A DNA stretch of 64,000 nucleotides from NCBI GenBank assembly GCA_965198325.1, contig CBDAPE010000019.1, forward strand, positions 186,001 to 250,000. The letters are read 5' to 3'. The DNA comes from CBDAPE01 sp965198325. Lineage in GTDB: Bacteria; Pseudomonadota; Alphaproteobacteria; UBA828; JAPUJA01. The notes beneath the pieces are model-generated. The model was not told the DNA's origin. It did not search any database and saw only the letters and a list, made by a program, of their open reading frames with translations. The position numbers and the translations under genes were made by a program. This document shows positions 54,387 to 62,643 of this stretch, piece after piece (position 1 is the stretch's first letter; every line of letters starts with the position of its first letter).

Positions 54387-54851
54387 ATGAATTTTACGAT
54401 TCGCGCCGCGGTCAAATCGGACGCCGAACAAGTTGCCGCCCTGGAAGCCGAGTTCGCCGCATATCTTCGGGATCTCGGCGATACGACCGACAGCCAGTTC
54501 TCGGCGCATGCCTATAGGCGTGATGGCTTTGGGCTCGTTCCGGCATTCTTCGGGCTGGTTGCGCAATCGAACGCGAACCTGATCGGATACCTGCTCTACA
54601 ACTTTGGTTACGACGTTGAATTGGCAGCCAGGACGTTGACCATAATCGACCTCTACGTCGGGGAGAAATATCGCAGGCACGGCGTGGGAAAGGCGCTGAT
54701 GACGCATGCAAAGCAGGTGTGTCGTGAAATCGATATCGGGGAGCTCCTGTGGTCGGTCTACAAGTGGAATCCATCGGCGCACGCGTTTTATAAACAGCTC
54801 GGCGCGAAAGACATCGCCGACGAGGATTATATGTATCTTGAGGTATCTTGA
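54387..54851 (+). CDS. GNAT-family N-acetyltransferase
   Basis: This 154-residue protein has the GNAT fold: the acetyl-CoA pyrophosphate loop KYRRHGVGKALM (R/Q-x-x-G-x-G/A), a preceding strand TIIDLYVGE, and a C-terminal WNPSAHAFYKQLGAKD helix-strand unit with Tyr. The substrate is unknown and could be an amine or an aminoacyl compound. It starts 86 bp after the old yellow enzyme gene. Confidence 0.85.
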   Translation: MNFTIRAAVKSDAEQVAALEAEFAAYLRDLGDTTDSQFSAHAYRRDGFGLVPAFFGLVAQSNANLIGYLLYNFGYDVELAARTLTIIDLYVGEKYRRHGVGKALMTHAKQVCREIDIGELLWSVYKWNPSAHAFYKQLGAKDIADEDYMYLEVS

Positions 54852-54980
54852 GGCGAGCGCTTGGGGCTGGAGCGGCCAAATGACACACCCGTGATGAGAT
54901 CCGATCGTCTTTGACAGTTCGAGTGTCCGGTATCGGACCAGTTTGCCGGGGCTATACGGCTACAAGTTCGACATTCGTAT

Positions 54981-55255
54981 CTATGTCAGGTCCTTGGGCC
55001 GCACGAAACGGACCAGACGGCCGGCGCCGACGACAACCCTGGCCCAGGAGTCCGTATCGAATTCGATTATGGCAAGAGTGGCGGTCGGAAATATTTTGGC
55101 CAGGCGCCGCATCGGTTTCTTCTTCGACTCCGGACCGGCGAGTGAGCGGGCAAACCGTTCCAGGCTCGGGTTGTGGCCGATTATCATCAGCCGTTCGACG
55201 TCGTCCGGAACATCGTGCAGCGCGCCGAGCAGGCGTTCAGGCGTTGCCATGTAAA
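54981..55255 (-). pseudogene. 3' half of a SixA-like phosphohistidine phosphatase gene
   Basis: The fragment MATPERLLGALHDVPDDVERLMIIGHNPSLERFARSLAG (in parts) is the C-terminal half of a SixA-type histidine phosphatase, with the second catalytic His in GHNPS. It ends with a stop at 54981. The 5' half lies at 59166-59426 on the same strand. The two would join in frame at ESLY-MATPE if the 3.9-kb insertion were removed. Confidence 0.85.
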
Positions 55256-55349
55256 CCCGCATTTCCCAAGTGACCGCTTCGCCTGATGCCTGATTGGCAC
55301 GATTCTGCTACAAGAATCACTGGCTTGAGGGTGTCGGAGGGCGGCTCGG

Positions 55350-55844
55350 ATGCGGAACCCGGAGGGTGAATCGGATCATGGGCCACTCCGGCCCCTTTTC
55401 GACCGCCGCCTGAAACTGGAGTTCCACGGATCGCAGGTGACCTCCGACGCGGGGTTGCTCGCTTATCGCGAACTGGACGACGCGCTCGGGCTGACCGCAC
55501 TGGCGGGCGGCGTGCTCGCGGATAGCCGCACAGGCAGGAACGGCTGGCACGGCATCGTCAGTCTCCTTCGCCAGTCCGTCTATGGGCGTCTCGCCGGCTA
55601 CGAGGATGTCAACGACGCCGACCGGCTCGGGCGTGATCCCGCGATGCGCTGGATCGTCGGCGGCAAGGCGGTCGAGCGCGGCGGGGCATCGACCAGCCAG
55701 ATGGGGCGGTTCGAGACCGAGCTGCTGGCGAACAACGAGAACCTCGCGGCCCTTGCGGACCTGTCGGGGACGTGGATCGACCGGGTTCACGACCACGATC
55801 CGCCGAGGCGCGTGGTGCTCGACATGGACAACTCCGTCAGCCCG
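55350..55844 (+). pseudogene. IS1380-family transposase, 5' part
   Basis: This N-terminal part reads RLKLEFHGSQVTSDAGLLAYRELDD, then RQSVYGRLAGYEDVNDADRLGRDPA, and ends in the first catalytic block LDMDNSVSP. The IS256-family insertion follows at 55845. The coding sequence continues in frame at 57194. Confidence 0.85.
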
Positions 55845-57185
55845 GGGTGTGTCCGATTGTCTGTGTAAGTGACGCCGTGGGCGACATTGTTTCCGGCCTC
55901 AGCGCGCTGAGGCCGGAAAGCGATCCTCGAACAGGATCGCAAACTGCCCCATTGCGGCGGTCCATTCAATAGGCCGTTTCCAGCCGACACCGGCATTGCG
56001 GATCGCCAGGAACAACAGCTTGACCGCCGCCTCGTCGTTGGGGAAGCTACCGCGTGTCTTGATGATCTTGCGCAAAGATCGGTGCAGGCTCTCCAGCGCG
56101 TTGGTGGTGTAGATCATCTTGCGGATCGCCGGCGGGAACGCGAACATCGGCACCACCTGCTCCCAGGCGCGGCGCCAGCTGGGCGCGATCGCCGGATAGC
56201 GCTCGCCCCATTTGGCCTCGAACTCGTCGAGCTTGGCCGCCGCGGTCTCGGCGGTTTCGGCGCGGTAGATCGCCTTGATATCGGGCATGATCCTCTTTCG
56301 GTCCTTCCACGACACGAACGCCAGCGAACTGCGGATCAGATGCACGATGCAGGTCTGCACCGTGGTCTCGGGGAACACCGTTGTTATCGCCTCGGGGAAG
56401 CCCTTGAGGCCGTCGACCACGGCGATCAGGATGTCAGCGACGCCGCGGGTCTTGAGGTCGTTCATCACCTTGAGCCAGAACTTGGCGCCTTCGGTCTGCT
56501 CGATCCACAGCCCGAGAACCTCCTTCTCGCCTTCAGCGGTGAGGGCCAGTGCAACGTAGACTGCTTTGTTGCGCACCAGGCCTTCGTCGCGGATCTTGAC
56601 CCGCAGCGCGTCAAAGAACACCACCGGATAGACCGCATCGAGCGGTCGGTTCTGCCATTCGCGGACCTCCTCGAGTACCGCGTCGGTGACCCGGCTGATC
56701 AGGTCCGGCGAAACCGCGACCCCGTAAAGCTCCTGCAGATGGCCACGTATCTCGCGCACCGTCATGCCGCGGGCATACAGCGACACGATGCGATCGTCGA
56801 AGCCCTCGAGACGGCGTTCGCCCTTGGGCACGATCAGCGGGTCGAACGTGCCGGTGCGGTCGCGCGGCACGGCGATATCGATCTCGCCATCCTCGCTCAG
56901 CACCGTCTTGTCCGAGTAGCCGTTGCGGCTGTTACCCGTGCCGCGACCGGCCGGGTCACCCTTCTCGTAGCCCAGGTGATCGCTCAGCTCGGCGTCAAGC
57001 GCCCGCTCCAAGAGCACCGCCTTGAGCTGCTTGAACAGCCCGTCTTCGCCCAGCAGGTCATCCGGCTTCTCGTAATCGGCCAGAAGTTCGTCCAGAAGTT
57101 CAGGTCTGATAGTCCTCATCGTAGGTCCTCCCATACTAAATATTGGACCCACGGCACTCATTTACACAAGATATCTGACACTCTC
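55845..57185 (-). mobile_element. IS256-family insertion sequence, 1341 bp
   Basis: The element is inserted in the IS1380 transposase gene. An 8-bp target duplication TCAGCCCG flanks it (55837-55844 and 57186-57193), as the family normally makes. The ends GGGTGTGTCCGATTGTCTG and, in reverse complement of the right end, GAGAGTGTCAGATATCTTG are imperfect inverted repeats that both run into TGTGTAA. The host transposase reads in frame across when the element and one repeat are removed. Confidence 0.92.
55899..57119 (-). CDS. IS256-family transposase (Mutator type)
   Basis: This is a full-length Mutator-type DDE transposase: LLDELLADYEKPDDLLG at the N-terminus, the family block RNGYSDKTVLSEDGEIDIAVPRDRTGTFDPLIVPK (in parts), VVFFDALRVKIRDEG and VVDGLKGFPEAI with catalytic Asp residues, and IYTTNALESLHRSLRKI with the Glu. 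The likely start is the ATG at 57119 giving MRTIRPELL; the open frame extends further upstream to 57161. It appears intact, so the element may be mobile. Confidence 0.9.
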   Translation of the reverse strand: MRTIRPELLDELLADYEKPDDLLGEDGLFKQLKAVLLERALDAELSDHLGYEKGDPAGRGTGNSRNGYSDKTVLSEDGEIDIAVPRDRTGTFDPLIVPKGERRLEGFDDRIVSLYARGMTVREIRGHLQELYGVAVSPDLISRVTDAVLEEVREWQNRPLDAVYPVVFFDALRVKIRDEGLVRNKAVYVALALTAEGEKEVLGLWIEQTEGAKFWLKVMNDLKTRGVADILIAVVDGLKGFPEAITTVFPETTVQTCIVHLIRSSLAFVSWKDRKRIMPDIKAIYRAETAETAAAKLDEFEAKWGERYPAIAPSWRRAWEQVVPMFAFPPAIRKMIYTTNALESLHRSLRKIIKTRGSFPNDEAAVKLLFLAIRNAGVGWKRPIEWTAAMGQFAILFEDRFPASAR

Positions 57186-57193
57186 TCAGCCCG

Positions 57194-58048
57194 ACATTCG
57201 GTGAGCAGGAGGGCACGGCCTATAACGGCCACTTCGGCTGCACCTGCTATCACCCGCTGTTCGTGTTCAACCAGTTCGGCGATCTGGAGCGTTGCGCGCT
57301 GCGCCCCGGCAACGTGCACAGCGCCCACGGATGGCGTGATGTCCTGGTACCGGTGGTCGAACGTTACAAGGAACGAGCCATCCGCCTCTACTTCCGCGGC
57401 GATGCGGCCTTCGCCTCACCGGAGATCTACGACTACCTCGAAGCCGAAGGCATGCTCTACGCCATCCGGCTGCCCGCCAACAAGGTGCTGCAAGAGAGCA
57501 TCGCTCATCTCCTGAAGCGCCCCGTCGGCAGGCCGCCCAAGGACGTGCGCCGGTATCATGCCAGCTTCAGTTATCAGGCCGGAACCTGGGACAAGCCCCG
57601 CCGCATCGTCGCCAAGGTCGAGTGGCATCCGGGTGAGTTGTACCCGAGGGTCGGGTTCATAGTCACCAACCTGGGCCGCCCTGCCGAGCGGGTGGTCGCG
57701 TTCTACAATCAGCGCGGCACGGCTGAGCACTGGATCAAGGAGGGCAAAAACGCGATCCGGTGGACACGCCTGTCGTGCCGCAGGTTCGACCACAATGCCG
57801 TTCGCCTCCAGCTTCACGCGCTCGCTTACAACCTCGGCAACTTCATGCGCACCCTCGCGCTGCCCGATGCCGTGAAACAGTGGTCACTGACCAGCCTGCG
57901 AGAGAAGCTCATCAAGATCGGAGCGAAGATCGTGCGCCACGGGCGCTACGTCACGTTCCAGATGGCCGAGGTTGTCATTCCTCGTGACCTGTTCGCCGAC
58001 ATCCTGCGCCGTATCGACCGGCTCAGGCCGCCGCCAGCCCCGGCATGA
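57194..58048 (+). pseudogene. IS1380-family transposase, 3' part
   Basis: After the 8-bp repeat TCAGCCCG, the frame continues TFGEQEGTAYNGHFGCTCYHPLF, DAAFASPEIYDYLEAEGMLYAIR (second catalytic Asp region) and FYNQRGTAEHWIKEGKNAI (catalytic Glu region). It is complete to the C-terminus. Together with the 5' part it would be a normal-length IS1380 transposase. Confidence 0.85.
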
Positions 58049-58260
58049 GCGACGGCACCCCGTTCCTTCGCGTCGCCGCCGACAGGATCGGTGCGCCCGG
58101 ATCGCCGGCAAAAATGCCATTCCGCGCCACCAACGCCGCCAATTGGTCCTCAATCATCCGGCTCGGCGCGAAGATGGCCGTCATTCGAAGGCAAATTGCA
58201 CGTCGAGCGGTGTCGAGCCACACTCAACGGGCTGGGAGGGTTCCATATGGGGAATCCCGG

Positions 58261-58466
58261 TTGAAACGTCGCTGAAAGCCATGGTTTATGATGGCGTAAC
58301 CGTTTGTTTGGGAGCTGGAATCGAATATCTGTCTCATACTCCGAGAGTGCGTTATGCGAGCGTGGGAGACCGCTTTGGCGACAACGCCGTCCATGATCCC
58401 GCCCGACTGGACTATCAGGATGCATTCGGGTTCTTCAGTGCGCTATCCGTCGGAGTCGCTTTCTAA
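58261..58466 (+). pseudogene. C-terminal fragment of an outer-membrane-barrel-like protein
   Basis: Starting at the IS1380 end, the frame reads ETSLKAMVYDGVTVCLGAGIEY, then YASVGDRFGDNAVHDPARLDYQDAFGF and ends FFSALSVGVAF. The alternating pattern and terminal Phe are typical of outer-membrane barrels. It is only the last 68 residues or so of such a protein, without a start. Family identification is weak. Confidence 0.4.
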
Positions 58467-58663
58467 CGGGCGTGTGAGACAAAGATTCCGTAAGGGGTCC
58501 GATGGGCGCCTTGCCCGCCACACCGTTACGGGCGGAGAAGGCCATAAGCGTCTTCTAGGAATTGGATTTCAAGGTGGGTGTGAGTCATGGTCCTGGAAAT
58601 GATCGCGCTTTTGGCTTTGGGAACTGCACTGATCTTCTTGATCTAGAGCGTTTTCTGACCTGA

Positions 58664-59050
58664 TTAAATCTTAGGGGATTCCCACTGAATGGTCCCGACG
58701 ACAACGCAGCAATGGTCGCGGATGTCGTGCGGACGGATATGGGTGAAGTCTGTGATGTCGAACACGCGCACTCGGCCGTCGAAGGCCTCGTCCAGAACAC
58801 TGCGGTAGGGGTGGTGCCGGTTCTTCAGCGCCTCGGCTGTCTGGCGTCGGATCGTGTTGGTCGGGACCAGCCACAGCGCCATCGGCCAGTCCTTCTCCAT
58901 CCAGGCGTCTCGGGCGACGGCGACGGCATGGGCGGCGAGAATCGTCTTGCCGCCGCCCGTGGGCAAACGAAGGCAGACGTAGGGAACTGAGAACGGCGGC
59001 GCAATAATCCCCCACTGAAGCGGCCGGTTGATCCGGCTGTGGCGGACCAA
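58664..59050 (-). pseudogene. Fragment of a DEAD/DEAH-type helicase (restriction-enzyme-like)
   Basis: A minus-strand piece reads CLRLPTGGGKTILAAHAVAVA (Walker A) and LWLVPTNTIRRQTAEALKN, ending at IQWESPKI. This is the N-terminal ATPase part of a superfamily 2 helicase, similar to the Res subunit of type III restriction systems. Both ends are truncated, and the downstream end falls near 58680. It is probably debris carried with the insertion. Confidence 0.65.
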
Positions 59051-59165
59051 AATGGGACCGTCTATAGCCTTCTGTCAGAGCTGCTCTGACTGGAAGGCGG
59101 GGGGATGTATCGGGTGGATTTGTACGCGCGGGTTCGGCGGGCGTGTCGTGTCGAGGGAATGAGCA

Positions 59166-59426
59166 GTAAAGGCTCTCTTGCGCCTCGACCGGAACCATGC
59201 CGTTCAATGCCGGCGCGATCAGCCGCCAGGTCTCGCGCGCCCGATGTGCGCTTGAGCAGAGCACCAGTTCTGACGGGTGCTCGTTGTCCGCGATGTATTG
59301 ACCCATGCGCGGCGATGCGATGCGACCACGCGGCGCCAAGGGGCGATCGACGTCTTTGAGCGATGGATCGTCCCAACAGGATTTGGCGTGGCGCAGGAGA
59401 TAGAGCGTCTTCACGGAGTAACCCAT
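59166..59426 (-). pseudogene. 5' half of a SixA-like phosphohistidine phosphatase gene
   Basis: The start MGYSVKTLYLLRHAKSCWDDPS has the RHA catalytic motif of the histidine phosphatase superfamily, followed by DVDRPLAPRG and LCSSAHRARETW. It breaks at ESLY where GTAAA joins the foreign DNA. The 3' half is at 54981-55255. SixA removes phosphate from histidine-containing phosphotransfer proteins; the intact gene would be about 170 residues. Confidence 0.85.
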
Positions 59427-59564
59427 CCCTCGGTTGGAACGATAATGCCAATCCGCTACGACTCCGGGACTGGTCCAAGCCCGCTCCGGCGGCTATCGTT
59501 AGTAGCAAATGGGCGCGGCCGACGGTCGGACCGGAGCCTTTGGGCCAGTCGGGAGAGACATACC

Positions 59565-59849
59565 ATGGTTATGAAGCGATTTATCATCGAGCGGGACATT
59601 CCCGAGGTCGGCAGCCTCGATCGCGAGCAACTGCGCGGCGCGGCACAAAAATCCAACGAGGCGCTGGCCCACCTCGCGCCCGACAACCAATGGATCGAAT
59701 CGTTCGTTGCCGGCGACAAGACCTTCTGTGTCTATCTGGCCACGGACGAAGCGCTCATCCACAAGCACGCGGAAATCAGCGGCTTCCCGGCAACCACGGT
59801 GACGGAGGTTCGCAAGATGATCGACCCCACCACGGCGAAGCCAGACTAA
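59565..59849 (+). CDS. DUF4242 family protein
   Basis: This 94-residue ferredoxin-fold protein of DUF4242 has the blocks KRFIIERDIPEVGSL, WIESFVAGDKTFCVYLATDEALIHKHAEISGFP. Some DUF4242 proteins (such as Streptomyces SCO4226) are reported to bind nickel; whether this one does is unknown. A GGGAGAG site precedes the ATG at 59565. It lies 37 bp upstream of the RidA-repeat gene and may be in one unit with it. Confidence 0.8.
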   Translation: MVMKRFIIERDIPEVGSLDREQLRGAAQKSNEALAHLAPDNQWIESFVAGDKTFCVYLATDEALIHKHAEISGFPATTVTEVRKMIDPTTAKPD

Positions 59850-59886
59850 ACGAGGCTTGGCGCCACGAATCCCGAGGGAGGACTTC

Positions 59887-61107
59887 ATGGACCCGATCTG
59901 GCGTTGGCCGATCGCGCACCAGCAGTTTCCATCCGCGAGCGCGGGCCCGCTGAGCTTCGTCGGCGGCGCCGGCGATTTCGATGCCGTCGGCACAATCCGC
60001 AATCCCGGCGACCTCGACGCCCAGATCGAGGGCGCGCTCGCCAACGTCGCGGCGGCCCTCGCGGGCGAAGGGTGCGGCTTCGCCGACGTGGTTCGCTTCA
60101 AGGCGTTCTACACCGGCGAGATGGACGACTGGCCGATCATCGCCGCGCTCGCCCGGGCTGCGCCCGACGATCCGATACCGGCAATTTCTACTCTGCCCGT
60201 ACCCCATCAACCGTTCGCGGGCCAGCGCGTCCAGATCCAGGCGATCGCCCAACGGGGCTGGCGGGCGTTCGACGACGTCCGGGTTGCGGACCGGCCGGTG
60301 CCGCCCGCTTACCGCGATCTGTTTGGAGGCCAAGCGGTAACCGGGGGCTTGCGGGCCGGTGAATTCCTGACGCTCTCCAACCGCACGGCCGCCGACGAGA
60401 CCGACACGATTGCAGCACCCGGCGATGCGCAGGCGCAGAGCCACGTTATCCAGGAGACCCACGAAAATACCCTGGCCCGGCTCGGCGCCTCGCTGCAGGA
60501 CAGCGTCAAGATGGAGGGCTACTACTACGGCGACACCACCGGTCAGTGGGCGGAGATCGCGAAGGCCAGAGCCGCACGAATCCGAGAGCCCGGGCCGTGC
60601 GGGACGGTCGTGCCCTGCCACACGCTCTATCCCGAGGGTGCCGCGACCAAGATCGAGCATCTGGGCTTTCGGGAGAGCTGGAACGGCTTCGATAAATACA
60701 TCCCGCGCGACGATCGCTGGCCCAAGCGGGTATGGGACTGGCCGATTCCCCTGCCCTACCGCCAGGGACAGAGGCTGCGCGGCACGATCTGGACGGGCGG
60801 TCAGGTACCCTGGCCGCCCTATTCCAACACTGGCGCGTGGCGCTATCCCGGCGACCTGGTGGCACAGACCCAATTCGTGCTCTCCTATGTGGCCGACATC
60901 CTGCGGGGCTTCGAACGGGGCTTTGCCGACCTCAAGCTGCTGACCTGTTACTTTACGTCGGACGGCTCGCCCGACGAGACCCACCGCTTCATCGACACCG
61001 TGGCGGGCACCCTGGGCTGCGCGCTGCCGCCCATGACCCTGGTGCCCCAGCCCTACATGCACGACCCCGGCGCCACGGTAGAGATATGGGGCATTGCCCA
61101 GGACTAG
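59887..61107 (+). CDS. Protein of three tandem RidA/YjgF-like domains
   Basis: This 406-residue protein looks like three RidA-fold repeats (about residues 10-130, 140-275 and 290-405). Each has a conserved central helix and a C-terminal strand ending in VQIQAIA or VEIWGIA. The Arg that marks canonical imine deaminases is missing at the expected site in the first and third repeats (ISTLPVP and PPMTLVP). A GAGGGAGGAC site supports the ATG at 59887. It is followed by an SDR gene. A pseudo-trimer in one chain is an unusual architecture. Confidence 0.78.
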   Translation: MDPIWRWPIAHQQFPSASAGPLSFVGGAGDFDAVGTIRNPGDLDAQIEGALANVAAALAGEGCGFADVVRFKAFYTGEMDDWPIIAALARAAPDDPIPAISTLPVPHQPFAGQRVQIQAIAQRGWRAFDDVRVADRPVPPAYRDLFGGQAVTGGLRAGEFLTLSNRTAADETDTIAAPGDAQAQSHVIQETHENTLARLGASLQDSVKMEGYYYGDTTGQWAEIAKARAARIREPGPCGTVVPCHTLYPEGAATKIEHLGFRESWNGFDKYIPRDDRWPKRVWDWPIPLPYRQGQRLRGTIWTGGQVPWPPYSNTGAWRYPGDLVAQTQFVLSYVADILRGFERGFADLKLLTCYFTSDGSPDETHRFIDTVAGTLGCALPPMTLVPQPYMHDPGATVEIWGIAQD

Positions 61108-61158
61108 GCCGCTACAGGACCTGGCGGGCGAATATGAGTTGGTGAAGGAAAATCAGTT

Positions 61159-61914
61159 ATGAAAGTCGCCGTCGTGACAGGCTCGGCTTCGGGTATCGGC
61201 GCCGCGGTCGCCACGCGCCTCGCGGGCGATGGTTATAACGTCGCCGTCAACTACACGGTCAGCCGCGAAGAGGCCGAGGAGACCGTCGCGGCCTGCAAGG
61301 CGAAGGGAGCTCAAGCGTTGATCGTGCAGGCCGACGTTTCCGACGACGCGCAATGCCGGGCGCTGGTCCAGGCGGCGCTCGACGAATGGGACCGGATCGA
61401 TGCGCTGGTCAACAACGCCGGCAAGACCAAGTTCGTCAAGATGTCCGATCTCGACGACCTCTCGGCCGCGGATTTCGAGTCGATCTTCGCGGTCAATCTC
61501 GTGGGCGCCTTCCAGATGACCCGGGCCGCGGCACCGGCGCTGCGCGATGCCGGCGGCGCGGTGGTCAACGTCTCCTCGCTTTCGGCCTATACCGGTGCGG
61601 GCAGCTCGATCGCCTATTCAGCATCGAAGGGCGCGCTCAATACGATGACCCTTTCGCTGGCCCAGGCGCTGGCGCCCGAGGTGCGCGTGAACGGCATCTG
61701 CCCGGGCTATGTGGATACCCGCTGGATGCAGCGGGCCATGGAACCCGACTCCTACGAGCGGTTCCTCGCGGGTTTGTGCAAGAAAGCGCCGCTCGGCCTG
61801 GTGAGCGAGGCGGATGACGTTGCGGACGCCGTTTGCTGGTTCATCGAGGGCGCCCGCGCAGTCACCGGCGAGCTGCTCACGGTCGATGCCGGCATGCACC
61901 TGATCATGGGTTAG
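61159..61914 (+). CDS. SDR-family oxidoreductase (FabG-like)
   Basis: This 251-residue classical SDR has the cofactor loop TGSASGIG, the NNAG motif, catalytic Ser in NVSSLSAYTGAG, and YSASK. C-terminal VDAGMHLIMG is normal. It is intact, unlike the SDR at 9774. It may reduce or oxidise a ketone or hydroxyl in the pathway of the RidA-repeat gene, from which it is separated by 51 bp. It converges on the next gene. Confidence 0.88.
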   Translation: MKVAVVTGSASGIGAAVATRLAGDGYNVAVNYTVSREEAEETVAACKAKGAQALIVQADVSDDAQCRALVQAALDEWDRIDALVNNAGKTKFVKMSDLDDLSAADFESIFAVNLVGAFQMTRAAAPALRDAGGAVVNVSSLSAYTGAGSSIAYSASKGALNTMTLSLAQALAPEVRVNGICPGYVDTRWMQRAMEPDSYERFLAGLCKKAPLGLVSEADDVADAVCWFIEGARAVTGELLTVDAGMHLIMG

Positions 61915-61936
61915 CCGGGCGGCGCGCGGCCGATCC

Positions 61937-62629
61937 TCATTCCGCCGGGAGAACTCTGACCAGCGTTGCCATGGTGCCCCGCTTGGTCTCGAAGGTGAAT
62001 TTCACGACCACGCCGTCGGCGCCGTACCACACCGCGCCTTCGCGCTGATCCGAGCCGTCGGGTGTGCCGTAGATGACGTCGAGGCGCCGGACGGGAAGGC
62101 TTTGCCCCTCGATCGCGAGGGTCTCCGTGACAGGCGCGCCCGTCGTGAACACCTTGGTACGACCCTTCAGCGGGTTGAGCAGACGGCCCCGGGTCAGCGC
62201 CGCCTCGCACCAGACGGTCCAGGACAGCAGGGTCGCATCGATTTGCGCCGGCGGGTCGCCCTCTTTTTCCAGCAGCAACGCCTCGCCGTCGGGCTCGACG
62301 ACGACGACATGCTCGCGCCCGTTGTCCACGGTGCGCCCGGCGAAGCGTTCGAATGCGCCGTCGCGCCAGATCTCTTCCGAGTCGTGGCGGTAGTCGAGGA
62401 CCGGGATGAAGAAAAGCGCACGCACCTCGATCTCGATCTGCGTGCGGATGACCGTGGCGCCCGGCTCTTCGGCGACGGCGATGGCCAGCCGACCTACCTC
62501 GTCGCCTTCGTGATAGACGCGATAGCGGAATTCGCCGGGAGGCGGTGCACAGGCCGGATCATCGGCCGCGGTCGGGTGCCCGGTCCAGAGCACGGCCAAC
62601 AGCGCAGCCGCGACGATCGTAACGCGCAT
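61937..62629 (-). CDS. Secreted DUF6134-like protein
   Basis: This 230-residue protein begins with a signal peptide (MRVTIVAAALLAVLWTGHPTAA). The mature part has FRYRVYHEGDEVGRLAIAV, YRHDSEEIWRDGAFERFAG and LNPLKGRTKVFTTGAPVTET, features of periplasmic proteins of the DUF6134 (DUF3108-like) type. Function is unknown. It lies 14 bp downstream of the M24 gene on the minus strand. Confidence 0.75.
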   Translation of the reverse strand: MRVTIVAAALLAVLWTGHPTAADDPACAPPPGEFRYRVYHEGDEVGRLAIAVAEEPGATVIRTQIEIEVRALFFIPVLDYRHDSEEIWRDGAFERFAGRTVDNGREHVVVVEPDGEALLLEKEGDPPAQIDATLLSWTVWCEAALTRGRLLNPLKGRTKVFTTGAPVTETLAIEGQSLPVRRLDVIYGTPDGSDQREGAVWYGADGVVVKFTFETKRGTMATLVRVLPAE

Positions 62630-62643
62630 CGCGGCAACCGCTC

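Larger units (their letters stand above)
55256..58260 (+). mobile_element. IS1380-family insertion sequence, split by an IS256-family element
   Basis: The left end CCCGCATTTCCCAAGTG follows GTAAA. The probable right end is GGGAATCCCGG at 58250-58260, the reverse complement of which is a weak match to the left end. Without the nested IS256 the element is about 1.66 kb, normal for the family. The transposase is encoded on the plus strand. GTAAA at 55251-55255 recurs at 59166-59170, 0.9 kb past this right end. Confidence 0.72.

Noticed and set aside
58585..58660. Very small hydrophobic peptide (MVLEMIALLALG...) on the plus strand
   Set aside because: About 19 residues, no ribosome site of note and set in insertion debris; not supportable as a gene.
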